Positions 1-11,763 of a DNA stretch of 64,000 nt are shown here, piece by piece. Location: NCBI GenBank assembly GCA_030035585.1, contig CM057462.1:138534734-138598733 (forward strand), written 5' to 3'. Both the position numbers and the translations under genes were made by a program. How positions within the stretch are numbered: the stretch's first letter is position 1; each line of letters opens with the position of its first letter. The notes beneath the pieces were generated by a model. The model was not told where the DNA came from and did not search any database. It saw only the letters and a program-made list of their open reading frames with translations. The DNA is from Dugong dugon (lineage: Eukaryota; Chordata; Mammalia; Sirenia; Dugongidae).

Positions 1-619
1 GCCTAGTATGGTAGTGCCTTCTGGGTACTCAGCAGATCTGGAATCTCCACTTACATACCTATTTCAGTGGTTTTAAATCCCTGCTTCCTGAAGAAAAGGA
101 AACATGGCATGGAAATGTGTCTTATTTTTTGGGGCCTGATATTTATATATGGTATTCCTCTGTAGACAATGTACATATATGTCACTTGTTTTGCCTCATT
201 TTCAGAGATAAGCAAGGTCAATAGGATTTCCATTTTCAGTGAATTCCCTATTAACCGTAAACAGTTTATCTTTGAATTGTAACTTAGGTTTTTTTTCTTT
301 GTAGTACCCTCCCTCACCCCACCTCACCCCATTGTTTGTTTCTTTGTTGTTGTAGTTTTCCCCCTCAAAGTATTCCTCATCATCTTGAAAATGGATCCCT
401 CCACCCATTCTCTGAATTTCTTCTTCCATGTCCACAGAGACCATCATCTATTATCTTCTTCCATAATTTCAACCACTCCCTCTTTGTTAGATTTTTCCTT
501 TCAGCATGTTAGAATGTTCCCATTTAAAAAAAAAAAAAAATCTAACAACTTTCTTGTAATTGTTGCTCCTCTCTAGTTATTTCCCAGTACGTTCTTTCCT
601 TTCACACACAAGCATTTGA
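1..619. other. AT-rich stretch, no feature recognised
   Basis: The sequence is low in GC with pyrimidine-rich patches and an A-run near 527-540. Open frames here are short, lack codon structure and match no family I know. It may hold old repeat remnants too diverged to name. Confidence 0.5.
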
Positions 620-1250
620 AAAAATGGTAAGAGCTCATCTTGGATTCCTTGTCTCCACTACTTTCTTAATCCATTTAATCTAATTTCCATCCCTACTACA
701 ATGAAACTCTTCTTGCCCTGGTCTTCAGTGACTAGCATGTTACTTAACCAGTGGACATTCTATTCTTGGGCCTCTCTGCAGCTTTTGACTTTGTTGATTT
801 CCTGGTTTGTCTGACACAATTTTCTCTTGAATTTCTTGCTGTGTCTTCCAATTCAGTCTATTTCTCAAATATTAAAGTTCCCAGGATTCATTTCTTGGCC
901 TTAACTCTTTCCTCACTCTACAACTCTTACTTGGTGATTTTATCTACTCTCATGCTTCGAAATTACTTTTAAAATTATGGCTGTCATATCCATATTTTCA
1001 CTTAGGATTTCTTTCCTGACCTACAATCCCATTTATTCAACAACAGGTCTGCTATACTTGGATGTTCCACAGCACCTCAATATGTACAAAACTGAACTTT
1101 TCTCTCCCACCAGATGTGCTTTGCCTCCTGCATTCCCTTTAGTGAAGAGTAGCATCATCCAAACCAAACTTGACTGCCTCCTTATTCCCCACCCCCACAA
1201 ATCCATTTAAATCTAACCCAGTTTTACCTTCTTAATATCGATTGAATCTA
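620..1250 (+). mobile_element. L2 LINE fragment, sense, reverse-transcriptase region
   Basis: The order of phrases matches the L2 ORF2 region: a 'ccctactacaatgaaactc' segment near 691, a 'gacttt-gttgattt' segment near 787, a 'caggattcatttcttggcc' segment near 881, then the 'cacctcaatatgtacaaaac' segment near 1073. Frames are broken throughout, as expected for an element inactive since early mammals. Limits are approximate. Confidence 0.65.
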
Positions 1251-1584
1251 ATCTCTGTTTTCTATCCTAACAGGAAAGCAAGTCTCTTTTCCTTTAAAAT
1301 GTAGCTTTTTAACCTATGTACTAGTGAAAAGCAAAGGAAAGAATTATGAGAGTTGCTGGCTTTGAAACAGAAAATTGGTAATTGTGCTCGTCTTAAAAAG
1401 GCAATGGAGAAAATTGTGACTGATTGCTGTCTTAGTAAAAGTAGTATCATCTGATTAAAATTTTTGAATGCTTAGACTATTGTAAAATATATGAAAAAAT
1501 GTATTTTCACACTTTCTGGAAAAGCTTACTGCTCAGAGCAAACCCTGGTTCCCCAGTTAAAGCATTCTGTGCTTTATTCCTCAC
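1251..1584. other. Unassigned AT-rich spacer
   Basis: No repeat family or coding signal is recognised between the L2 fragment and the MIR-like remnant downstream. Confidence 0.4.
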
Positions 1585-1685
1585 TTGACTGTTCGTTAGC
1601 AGGGTGGCCTTAGATATTCTTTTGGCGTCTCAGTGTTCTCATCTATTAAATGAAGGGTTTAGACTAGATGTTCTAATCATAATAA
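1585..1685 (+). mobile_element. MIR-like SINE remnant, sense
   Basis: It holds the MIR core order: a loss-of-'gaccttgg' segment, a 'tctcagtgttctcatctatt' segment and a following 'aaatgaagggtttagactag' segment. This is the diverged middle of an ancient mammalian-wide tRNA-derived SINE. Confidence 0.5.
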
Positions 1686-1689
1686 TCAA

Positions 1690-1910
1690 TACTTTTTATT
1701 GATTGCCTGCCATATGCTAGGAATCATACTCACTGTTTTAAAATAAGTTTCTTCATTTAATTGGTACAACCTTATGAGATGTGTATAATATTATTTACCT
1801 TGTAAATGAGAAAACTAAAATTCAGTGTTTAGGTCTGAGATTTGACCCTGACTTCATTTGATTCCAAATATTTTAATCACTGTGTTATACTGCCTATCTA
1901 TGAGTCCTCC
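1690..1910 (-). mobile_element. MIR SINE remnant, antisense
   Basis: Reverse-oriented MIR landmarks appear in order: 'attgattgcctgccatatgc', then 'acaaccttatgagatgtg', then 'aaatgagaaaactaaaattc'. The far end keeps a 'ctgtgttatactgcc' segment, the tRNA-like head read backwards. Confidence 0.7.
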
Positions 1911-2289
1911 ATGGTAGGAGTGCTAGGATTCTGTTCCCTTATGTCAGATCAGCAAACACATAGAGTTAGTGTGAGTCCTTTAAAGTCAGACAACTTGGTT
2001 ACTGTTATATTTTCCTCTTAATCTCCAGTGCCAGGAACATTTCATGACTGGTTGAATTACAGTGAAAGGAACAACATAAATTAATAATAATGTTCTTAAG
2101 GGAGAGGATTGTATTTCATTTTGCCCTCTGCTGACCACCACTGTGCCCTCTACCATGATTAGCATGGTATTTTGCTCATGATAGACTTTCAGTAATTTTG
2201 ATTTGAGTGACTACGTGAAGAAAAAGACTTAATGGTGATTAATTCTTCAGGATAAAAAGTTATACTCAAAACTTTCATCTAAACAAAAC
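1911..2289. other. Unassigned spacer
   Basis: No confident feature is visible. A short 'ctccagtgccaggaac' segment near 2023 may be an L2 tail remnant. Confidence 0.35.
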
Positions 2290-2525
2290 AGCCTATCACA
2301 TGGGGAACTGGTAAAAGCCGAGAGTTTGAAGTTAAGGGTAACCTTTCAGAGCCAGAGGAACCTGCTGCTGTTGCTGCTGCTGAGGATGATGGGAGGAAGA
2401 ACAGCTGATGCTGTCTGCCAGTGCATGGGGCTGCATGTTGGAATCAGTTCAGATTGCATATATCTCCTCTGGAGGCCAAGGCTTAGCCTCTCTGATGGGA
2501 AAATCTTCAGAAACTCTCAGCTATG
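2290..2525. other. GC-richer island of unknown origin
   Basis: This patch is clearly richer in GC than its AT-rich surroundings and has a short run of CTG-type triplets near 2362-2382. The frame starting near 2332 reads EPEEPAAVAAAEDDGRKNS before a stop. The 66-residue frame starting at 2326 has a Leu run that comes only from the CTG triplets. I recognise no protein family. It could be a decayed exon, a processed pseudogene fragment or an unnamed repeat. Confidence 0.3.
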
Positions 2526-3714
2526 ATTAACAAGCCCCTTTATGTTATCCCTCCAACTTTCTACTTGATAAGGTGTCCTGTTGCTATTTATTATAAATAC
2601 TGCCTCATCTTTTGTAGTGCTTTTGGATAGTGTTTATTTTTACTATTGCCTTTAAAAAATATTTCTCTTCTTTCAAGTAGGTTTATTTTACTTAGTGTTT
2701 TGTCTTTTACTTGTAAATGGGAACTAGAAATAATGAGCTGCCTATTTACCAAACTATTTACACATATTGAGTCTGTAGGAATATTTGTTCATTATATTAA
2801 ATATAATCTCCAGTGATAAAATCATATGTATCATTATTAGTCTATAAATTAAGTATAGGTCCTCTACCCCAAAATCAATGCTAAAAAAAGAAATAGTGTT
2901 TTTTTAAATTTTGATTTTAATTCATAGATTCAATGGCCTTTCTCCTGAACGCCGCGTGAAACCTCTAAGAAAGTGGTTTTAGCCTTGGAGAGCCCAAAAA
3001 TAATTTGTGTATATATTTTCAGTTAAGAAGAAACACATATAAAAGTATTATTTTATTAAATAAATGCTAAAGTTATATATCAAACACAGTTCTACCGATT
3101 GCAAAATAAATCTTTTAGGTGAAATTTTCATTCCAAGTAATAGTTCTCTCTGACATCAGTAGAAACAAACTAATAATACTTAGCTTAGTAAAGAACCAGC
3201 TTAAGTACTATTTAACTATCATCATGAAATAGTCCTGTGCACTCATTTGCATTTTTTATTAAATGTACTAGTCTTTAGCTACCCAAACCTTAAGTATAAC
3301 CACTTAACAAAACTGGGCATCTAACAGACTAAATCTTTTCTAATACCAGAATAGTACATAAATTGCAAATTATTCTAGAAGTATTATTATTATTGTTTGA
3401 TAATGAATACATTTGTGTTTCTTTCTATGAGACATTTACATTTTTTTCTAGGGATTCTCTTACATCTCTTAAAAGTATTGTCAGTATTTCTGTTGTAATG
3501 TCAAATTTGTTCATCTGTGACAAAAACTCATTTTCATAATGATTGGCATCTAAACAGCTGTGACTGCACCTGTTGTTGGGGGAGCCCCTCAAGGGATGAT
3601 TTTAACTTTGGGGAACACCCAAATAATTTGGTAGTGGGGAATCCCCAGTTGAAGGAAGGGAAAATTGTTTTCTGGAACATTTCTTATATTGTTCCTACTA
3701 ATATATTGTAATCA
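2526..3714. other. AT-rich stretch, no feature recognised
   Basis: Long A- and T-rich sequence with no recognisable transposon landmark or coding frame. Near 3571-3660 there is a small GC-richer segment with short self-complementary G and C runs. It is too short to interpret. Confidence 0.45.
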
Positions 3715-4505
3715 TGCCTCTACTTCCTCAATTCTTTTTCACTTTGCAATTCACTCCAATCTTGGTGCCTTCCCTAATCTTCGCTGAAACATCTCTTGAT
3801 AAGGTTGCAGTTAACTAGTAAGTGTCAAATTCCATGAACAGATTTCAGCTTTTATGTGACTCCTTAATAGTGCTTGACACTGTTGCTCATCTCCTTCTTC
3901 CTGATGGTCTTTGCATTTTTGGCTTCTGTAATCCCTTTCTCCAAATTCTCTATCTTGCTCAGTATTTGTAGACTTTTGTTTTCCCATTGAATGTTGGATT
4001 TTGTTTTCACTCCCCTTATCATTGTATTTTTTGTGCTCTATATAATGCTTCCATTTCCATTTTTTAACTATGTCCATCATATATCTGTCACTCCAGAATA
4101 TTTACGCAGCTCTTGTCTGAGTTCATAAATCACATTTTCAACTGCTAGACATCTCTACATTGATGCCTGTATCCCATCTTAAATCCAGCATGCCCAGATG
4201 GAAATTGGTTTCTCCCTACCTCAGCCCCCTTCTCTCCTTATTCCTATCAGTTAATGGCATCTCTACACCTAATCATCCTATGTAGAAACCTCAGTTGTTC
4301 TTGATTCCTCCCTCTCTCTCGTCATGTACGTCCAGTCAATCCCTAAACCTGGACAGTTTTTTCCTCCTAAGGAATCCTTGAGCCTATTCCTTTCTAATCA
4401 TCTTTGAATGGATCATTTAGACAATATTTTTACCTGATCTTGTTGTTTACCACTATCTTTTTCATCCATATTATTCACAGATCCATAAAAGTTAATTGTT
4501 CTTAC
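3715..4505 (+). mobile_element. L2 LINE fragment, sense
   Basis: Landmarks of the L2 coding region occur in order: an 'actccaatcttggtgcc' segment, a 'gctgaaacatctctt' segment, 'gcttgacactgttgctcatc' near 3873, 'ggcttctgtaat' near 3921, and 'aaacctcagttgttcttgat' near 4289. The open reading frame is destroyed. The copy stops just before the SINE at 4535. Confidence 0.7.
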
Positions 4506-4534
4506 CATAATTGTTACATTGCATGGTATTGTTT

Positions 4535-4735
4535 GGAGTCCCTGGGTGGCTCAAACATTTAAGTGCTTGACTGCTAACCAAAAGATTGGTGATTTGAACC
4601 CACTAAGAGGAACCCCTGAAGAAAGGCTGATGATCTGCTTCTGAAAGGTCACAGTCTTGAAAACTCTGGAGCAAAGTTTTACTCTGTAACAGACTTGGTG
4701 ACCATGAGTCAGAACTGACTCAAAGGCAACTTTTT
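4535..4735 (+). mobile_element. AfroSINE-type tRNA-derived SINE, sense (diverged)
   Basis: The head reads 'ggagtccctgggtggctc', followed by the 'gctaaccaaaag' block. The longer body form carries the 'gatctgcttctgaaaggtc' insert, and the tail reads 'gaccatgagtcagaactgac' before a T-rich run. It is more diverged than most copies here, so it is probably an older insertion. Confidence 0.85.
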
Positions 4736-5129
4736 TTTTTTTTTTAATTTTTATGATATTATTTGTTTACATGTTTTGTTTTCCCTTCTAGGTTGGGAGT
4801 CATTTATCACATTTATGTTGAATGAATGAGTGTGATATTCACCATTTTCTTTGTGCTAGATAGTTGCTACCTATAGCAGAAATCGTACTTTTTAGAGAGT
4901 TAAATTAATCAATCAAATTAAACTATTGAATCCGTCAACTTATTCTTAGTATGTTTGTAGTGAATCAGGTCTTTCCTGAACAGGTATTCTTAACCTGGGA
5001 TCCACAAATGAACTTCTAAGAGATGCACGAACTCTCTAAAATTCTATGGAAAGCTTTTTGCACATTTTTCTGTGGAGAATGACTGTAGTTTTCATCAAAT
5101 TCTCAAAGGGGTCTGAGTTACCTAATTGC
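4736..5129. other. Unassigned spacer
   Basis: AT-rich sequence between a SINE and a MIR. A 'ttcttaacctgggatccac' segment near 4987 resembles the edge of a common old repeat, but I cannot name it. Confidence 0.35.
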
Positions 5130-5355
5130 TTAAGACCCACTGTAGTGAAAGAGACTGCCTGGGTTTGTACCCCAGCTCCACTACTTACTGACTATGTGAC
5201 TGTGGGAAAGTTACTTAACCACGCAGTACCTCATACAGCTTCCTCATCTGTAAACTTAGGGATGATAATAGTAATGGCCTCATAGGGTTGTTGGAAATAT
5301 TTTACAAGTTAATATACACAAAGTGCTTAAAATCATGCTTAGCACATCAAAGTGC
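5130..5355 (+). mobile_element. MIR SINE, sense, well preserved
   Basis: It retains nearly the full MIR order: 'agactgcctgggtttg', 'ctccactacttactgac', 'gactgtgggaaagttactta', 'tcctcatctgtaaac', 'ataatagtaatggcctcata' and a tail with 'cacaaagtgcttaaaatcat'. Confidence 0.85.
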
Positions 5356-5505
5356 TATCTCTGTGGGTCTCACTTGAAAAATGCATGTAAAAATAAAATT
5401 AAACTAAAATTACAAAATAGAATATAAATGTTATAACCTTCGATAATATAAAAGAATATTTCTGAAAGAAGGTAATAGATGTAGAAGAGCTATGAAGGGA
5501 AGGAA

Positions 5506-5679
5506 CAACAACAACAAAAAAAAAACCTGTGCCATCGAGTTGATTCTGATTCATAGCGACCCTATAGGACAGAGTAGAACCTCCCCGTAGGGTTTCCAAG
5601 GAGCAGTTAGTTGGTGGCTTCAAACTGCTAATCTTTTGGTTAGCAGCCATAGCTCTTAACCTCTATGCCACCAGGCCTC
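5506..5679 (-). mobile_element. AfroSINE-type SINE, antisense, with TSD
   Basis: Reading left to right it shows the reversed element: A/CAA-rich tail, 'ccatcgagttgattctgatt', 'cagagtagaac', the 'ttttggttagcagcc' block, and the head ending at 'ccaccaggcctc'. Flanking 13-bp copies 'tgaagggaaggaa' (5493-5505) and 'tgaagggagggaa' (5680-5692) differ at one base, confirming the insertion. Confidence 0.93.
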
Positions 5680-5699
5680 TGAAGGGAGGGAAAGAGAAG

Positions 5700-6500
5700 C
5701 AAAATGTGGGTATAGTAATTTCCTGTATCTTTCCTAGTGAGATTTGGAACATTTTAATAAAGATGATAGATCATGTAATAAAACTTAGAAAAGATTACTG
5801 ATGTTGAAAACATAGATTTAAGGCTCAAAAGATTGGTAAGAGTTGAAGATTTAGCTTTGGGAGTTATCTACATAGACAAAGTGGTTGAAATCATAAGAGT
5901 AGTAATGGCCCCTAAGTAAGAGAGAATTGGAGAAAATGTTTGGAGTAAGAGCACAATAAGGTGAAAGAGAAGGAGAAACAGCTCATGAAAAAGTAAACGA
6001 GTCTTAAAAGCCAGTGAAAGAATTTCACACAATAGAAGTCATGATTAAGGATCAGTACTGCAGCTAGCCAAAGAAAATGAGGAATAAGAAGGGACTATTA
6101 CACCTAAAGCACAACAAGAAAAGGGGAGGGGGGGAGGACTATTAGATTGTCATTAGCGAGACTTTAGTTATTTCAGAGGAGTGATTACACTAAGCTGTAC
6201 TAGGAGGCACTAAGAAGGAGTGAGAACTTAAAAGTGGAAATGACTTCTTTCTGGAAATTTATTAGTAAAAGAAAAATGAAAATAGGGTTGTAGTTTGAGG
6301 CAAAAGCTGCACTGAGAAAGATAGATATGGTTGTAAATTTTATATGTAGAGAGAGATGGATTCGAAATAGAGATGTAGATACTAATATAAAACTTAAGCA
6401 TATTTGTAGGCAAAAGTGGGGGAGTCAGAAAGGAAGGTTATCAAGTACAGTGATGGAGGTTTAACTTGGGAAGGAGACAGGACAACTGTTCCTCTGAGAT
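5700..6500 (-). mobile_element. L2 LINE remnant, antisense
   Basis: Segments match the reverse complement of the L2 coding region, notably 'gagaaacagctcatgaaa' near 5972, 'aaaagccagtgaaag' near 6006, and 'actattagattgtcattagc' near 6138. It is strongly diverged and its limits are uncertain. Confidence 0.5.
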
Positions 6501-7063
6501 AAGGGGGCAGACCATAGTTTGCAGTTCCAGTAACAAGTCCAGAAACAAATGACTGTTATTAATCATACATTCTTTAAAATAGTATCCACTTTAGTGTTTT
6601 GTTTGATTTTACATTGTAGATGTCAGTTTCATATTTCTGAAAGAGATTCATTTTTTTCAAACAAATCCTAAAAGAATTGCCTACAATTAACACTGAATAG
6701 TAACTGACATGTTTGGAATTCAAATTGTTTTATAGTTTTCTTTCAGAAAATATTATGCTAGGCACACCAGGGAACTTAGTCTAAAGTGGCTGGAACCTAT
6801 CATTTCCTACTCTTTAAGCATACCAAAGAATGATTCTTTTAATAAAAGTACTTAAATGATTGGATCCTAGCCAATAATAGCAGGCTGTGTATGTCTGTGA
6901 TGACATGTATATTTCAAAGCCTCAGCAATGTTAAAATGCAATTTCAGGGCTTCTTTTTAATGGTTAGATTCAGTGTGACATCACCCTTTGTGGGGATCTT
7001 CTTGAGAGGGAGGGAGCTTAAATAAGTGATGTTTCCTGATAATCAAATTTTCTTGATTCTGTA
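6501..7063. other. Unassigned spacer
   Basis: No repeat or coding signal recognised up to the left TSD of the antisense L1. Confidence 0.4.
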
Positions 7064-7075
7064 GATCCTGATTTA

Positions 7076-8989
7076 GTTTTTTTTTTTTTAAACATTTTAT
7101 AGTGTTTTAGGTGAAAGTTTATACAGCAAATTAGTTTCCCATTCAACAATTCATCCACAAATTGTTCCGTGACATTGGTTCTATCCCGCAATGTGTCAGC
7201 GCTCTTCCAATTTCCACCCTTCCTTTCCTGTTTTCCATCCCTCCAGTTTCCCTGCCTCTCCTTGCCTTCTCATCTTTGCTTTTGGGCAAATGTTGCCCAC
7301 TTGGTCTCTTATAGTTGATTGTTCTAAGGTGCACATTTCTCAGAGGTGTTATTGTTTATTTTATAGGCCAATCAGTTATTTGGCTGGAAGATGACCTCTG
7401 CGAGTGGCTTCAGTTCCAGGTTAAAAAGGTGTCTTAGGGCAGTAGTCTTGGGGTTCCTCCAGTCTCTGTCAGTCCAGTAAGTTTGTTCTTTTTTTATTAA
7501 TTTGAGGTTTGTTCTACATTTTTATCCCATTCTAACCAAGACCTTCTGTTGTGTCCCTGGTCAGAGCTGTTGACAGTGGTAGCCAGGCACCATCTATTTC
7601 TTCTGTTCTTAGGCTAGAGGAGGTTGTGGTTCCCGTGGGCCATTAGTCCTATGGATTAATTTCTTCCTTGAGTCTTTGGTTTCCCTTACTCTCCTTTGCT
7701 CCATACCAATAGTTGTATCTTAGATGACTGTTTGCACACTTTTAAGACCCCAGACACTGTTCACCAAACTAGGATGTAGATCATTATCTTTATGAAATAT
7801 GTTATGCCAGTTGTCCTAGGTGTTCCCTGAGACTGTGGTCCTTAGCCTTTTATCCCAGTAAGTCAGTCCTATGAGGTATTTGGAGATGTCTAAGAAGTTT
7901 CCATAACTGTGCCCCCTATATGCTCTATTGTATATATAAATATATACGCAGCACATACAAATATGTATATACAAATGCCTACAACCATACCTATATATAC
8001 ATGCGTATATATTCCCATATGCCCTCCCACACCTATATAGCATCATTCTTATCTACCTATGTAATGACTTACAAATTTTTGGTTGTTATTACTATTGTTG
8101 CAGAATTGTATATGTTATAGCATTTACCATAGTTCTTTATTATTGCATACCTCTTAGTGTCTTCATTTACCTTGATCACGTTGTGCTGACTTTCCCCATA
8201 CTGTGTATTGCCTTTCCCTTCACCAGAATTAACATGTGTCTACTATCTAATAAGTGATTCTCCCTCCCTCTGCCTCTCATTCCTGGCAACTATCAAAGAA
8301 CGTTGCTTTCTATGTATAAATTTGACTTCTTGATTTTTTATAAAAGTAGTAACATGCAGTATTTGTCCTTTTGTGATGGACTTATTTTACTCGGTGTAAT
8401 CTCTCTGGATTCATCCATGTTATAAGGTGTTTCTCAGAGTCATCATTATTCTTTATGATGGCGTAGTATTCCACTGTATATGTGTACCACATTTTGTTTA
8501 TCCATTCATCTGTTGATGGACAACCGAAAAGATGATTGTTTCCATCTTTTTGCTAATGTGAATAATGCTGCAGTGAACGAGGGTGTGCATATGTCTATTT
8601 GTGTCACTGCTCTTATTTCTGTAGGATATATACCTAAGAGTGGAATTTCTGGATCATACAGTATTTCTATTTCTGGCTTTTTGAGGAAGCGCCATATTGT
8701 TTTCCATGGTTGTTGTACCATTTTACAGTCCTACCAGTAGTGTGTCAGAGTTCCAGTCTTCTTACAGCTTCACCAGCATTTGTTGTTTTCTGTTTTTTTG
8801 ATCAGTGACATTTTTTGCAGGGGTGAGATGGTATCTCATTGTAGTTTTGATTTGCATCTCTCAAATGGCTAATGATCATGAGCATCTCTTCATGTGTTTG
8901 TTGGCTGCCTGAATGTCTTCTTCGGTGAAGTGTCTATTCATGTCCTTTGCCCATTTTTTGATTGAATTGTTTGTCTTTTTGTGTTGAAG
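7076..8989 (-). mobile_element. 5'-truncated L1 LINE, antisense, with TSD
   Basis: A T-run at the left edge is the reversed poly(A) tail. It is followed by the reversed 3' UTR and then the reversed end of ORF2, whose amino-acid pattern ([31 protein letters not shown]-like) lies at about 8500-8730. The element is flanked by the 12-bp TSD 'gatcctgattta' at 7064-7075 and 8990-9001. Truncation falls inside the ORF2 C-terminal region, so it can never have been autonomous. The 3' UTR matches those of the L1s at 9853 and 13120, so it is the same broad lineage. Confidence 0.93.
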
Positions 8990-9001
8990 GATCCTGATTT
9001 A

Positions 9002-9409
9002 TTTTTATTCTTTTATGGAAATATACATCTATGGAACTGAATATATCCAAATTATGCATTTATATTTAAAGCCTTTCTAGCCTTTTGCTTTATAGTTTTG
9101 CTTAACTTTTTTTTTTTTTTTTTTTGTAATGACTGGCATTTAATAAACACTACTTTCTCGACAAAAGAGAATGGGCTGTTTCCACACTGTTGTTGGGCTT
9201 TGTTCAATAACAATGGGCCTACTTATGTTACTATAAAAGTAGCATGAAATAAGTTTCTTCAGATAATATATGATTTTTATTTTTTAACAATAAGGTTTAT
9301 CAACACTGATATTTAAAGTTGTAAGGAATCAGTCAGCTGTTTTTGCCCGTTTTCAGATTAAGAAAAGACAGTTTAAAACAGAGTCTACATCTACACAGAG
9401 CCAGCAACA
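9002..9409. other. Unassigned spacer with T-run
   Basis: A run of T near 9108-9126 could be a decayed poly(A) tail of an antisense retroelement, but no body is recognisable beside it. Confidence 0.35.
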
Positions 9410-9625
9410 ACAATAATCATTATTATATAGTGGTTCCTATATGCCATGCTGTGTTCTAAACTCTTAACATGTATTCTTATATAATTCTCAAAATCAACCA
9501 TTTTAAAAATGAAGAAGTAGACCCTCGGAGGTTAAGTTGCCCAAGAACACACAACTGGTAAGTAATGTGCTGGGATTTGAGCACAGGTGGTCTGCCTTCT
9601 TGTCAGTGCATTTAAATATGCTCTC
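9410..9625 (-). mobile_element. MIR SINE, antisense
   Basis: Reversed MIR landmarks are in order: 'cctatatgccatgctgtg', 'ataattctcaaaatcaacca', 'ggaggttaagttgcccaaga', 'cacacaactggtaagtaat' and 'gggatttgagcacaggtggt'. Confidence 0.85.
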
Positions 9626-9852
9626 AGTTTCTAGAAAGGGCAGTTTTACCACCCACAAAACATATTATCGTTCTTAAAACAACCTGGTGAAAACAAAAGT
9701 TTTGTTATTTTAAAATTCCAATAAAAATGAGTAGAGACAAAGGAAAAGAAGCTCTGTGACCTATGGCATAGGCTGGAACAATTGCAGGCATTTGCACTGC
9801 ATACGAGGAGGGAAGTCACTCTTACATTTTCTAACAAAAATGAACTGCTTAC

Positions 9853-11488
9853 AAATCAAAAACACTGGAAATAACAAATGTTGGAGGGGCTGCGGGGAGA
9901 TCAGAACACTTATTCACTGCTGGTGGGAATGCAAAATGATACAACCGTTTTGGAAAATGATATGGCGCTTCCTCAGAAAGCTAGAAATAGGCATACCATT
10001 CAATCCGGCAATCCCACTCCTAGGAATATATCCTAGAGAAATAAGAGTCGTCAGTTGAATAGTCATATGCACACCTGTGTTCATGGCAGCATTGTTCACA
10101 ATAGAAAAATGATGGAAACAACCTAGATGCCCATCAACAGATGAATGGATAAACAAACTATGGTACATACACACAATGGAGTACTATGCAACGAGAAAGA
10201 ACAACAATGAATCTGTGAAGAATCTCATAACATGGATGAAGCTGGAGGACATTATGCTGAGTGAAATAAGTCAATCACAAAAGGACAAATATTGTATGAG
10301 GCCTCTATTGTAAAAACCCATGAAAAAGTTCACACACAAAATGTAACAATCTTTGTTGGTTACCAGGGATGGGAGGGGTGGGGGGGGAATATTAAATAGA
10401 CAATAGGTAAGTGGTATCTTGGGTGAAGGGTGAGAGAGTACACAATACAGGAGAAACTAGCACAACTTGTACAAGGAAAGGTCATGGAAGCCCCATAGAC
10501 ACATGCAAACTCCCTGAGGGACTGAATTGCTGGGTGGAGGGCTGTGGGGACCGTGGTCTCGGGGAACATCTAGCTCAATTGGCATGACACAGCTTATAAA
10601 GACAATGTTCTCCATTCTACCTTGGTGAGTAGTGTCTGGGGTCTTAAAAGCCTGTGAGCGGCCATCTAAGTTATTCCACTGGTCTCATCCCTTCGGGAGC
10701 AAGGAAGAATGAAGAGAACAGGATACAAGGAAAAGATTAGTCCAAAGGACTAATTGTCCACAGCTACCAAGGCCTCCACCAGACTGAGTCCAGTACAGCT
10801 AGATGGTGCCCGGCTACCACCACTGACTGTTCTGACCAGGACCACAACGAGGGTTCTGGACAGAGCTGGAGAAGGATGTAGAGCATAATTCTAACCCACA
10901 AAAAAAAGACCAGATTTACTGGCCTAAAGGAGACTGGAGAAACCCCGAGAGTATGGCCCCCAGACACCCTTTTAGCTCAGTGGTGAAGTTACCTCCGAGA
11001 TTCACTGTTCAGGCTGGGAGTGGACAGCCTCGTAAAACCAAATGAGACTAACGAGGTATAGGAGTCCAGTGACAAGGGCCAGAAAGCAGAAGGGGACAAG
11101 GAAGCTGGTGATAGGGAACCCAAGGTTGAGTAAGGATATTGTTGATGTGTTGTGAGATTGTTAACCATTGTCATAGGGCAACATTTGTAGTACCTGTTAA
11201 ATGAGAAACTATTTTGTTCTGTAAGCCTTCATCTTAAGTGAGAATAACAGCACAATTGGAAGAGCGTAGTCAATGTCACTGAACTGTGCATGTAGAAATT
11301 TTTGAAATGGTGTATCTTTGGCTATGTGTATTTTCACCAAAAAAAAAAAAAAAAGATTGAGAAGTTAGAAGGTTGATATGTTGTGGGGTTGGTAACCAAT
11401 GTCATAAAACAACATGTATACTTCTGTTTCATGAGAAACTATTTGTTCTGTAAGCCTTCACCTGAAGTACAATTAAAAAGAAAAAAAA
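9853..11488 (+). mobile_element. 5'-truncated L1 LINE, sense, with two successive 3' ends
   Basis: It begins in the last part of ORF2 (9853-10070; [14 protein letters not shown], [13 protein letters not shown]) and runs through the L1 3' UTR, including a G-rich tract at 10366-10388. A first poly(A) run occurs near 11340-11354. About 110 bp of another L1 3' end follows (11375-11475), then a second A-rich tail. Candidate TSDs 'atgaactgctta' (9840-9851) and 'atgagctactta' (11489-11500) bracket the whole unit with two mismatches. The double end could be one complex insertion or a second L1 tail landing in the first. Confidence 0.85.
10366..10388 (+). other. G-rich tract in L1 3' UTR, potential G-quadruplex
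   Basis: Four or more runs of three or more G separated by single or double bases lie in the L1 3' UTR. G-rich 3' UTR tracts are a known feature of mammalian L1s. Folding is inferred from the run pattern only. Confidence 0.6.
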
Positions 11489-11609
11489 ATGAGCTACTTA
11501 GGCTGTCGACTATTTTCACAGGAAGTATAGGAATCCTTTGTAGTGCTATTTCTTTGACTAGGTATCTACTCATCTAAATGAAGATGTTTTATGCTTGTGA
11601 CTTGTTAGT

Positions 11610-11763
11610 TGTTGTGTGCCATCGAGTCAATTCTGACTCATAGAGACCCTATAGGACAGAGTAGAACTGCCCCATAGGGTTTCCAAGGAGCAGCTGGTGG
11701 ATTCAAACTGGCGACCTGTTGGTTAGCAGCCTGAGCTTTTAACCACTTCGCCACCAGGGCTCC
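11610..11763 (-). mobile_element. AfroSINE-type SINE, antisense
   Basis: The reversed tail starts with 'gttgtgtgccatcgagtcaa' and is followed by 'cagagtagaactgcccc', 'ccaaggagcagctggtgg', 'ttggttagcagcc' and the head 'ccaccagggctcc'. Candidate TSDs are 'cttgttagt' at 11601-11609 and 'tttgctagt' at 11765-11773. The leftmost bases match the RTE tail. Confidence 0.92.

Noticed and set aside
2326..2526. Leu-rich 66-codon frame resembling a signal peptide
   Set aside because: The Leu run comes from a CTG-triplet tract, and the rest has no family resemblance.
7816..8120. Tyr-rich frames on both strands
   Set aside because: They come from TA/ATAC-type low-complexity sequence in the antisense L1 3' UTR.
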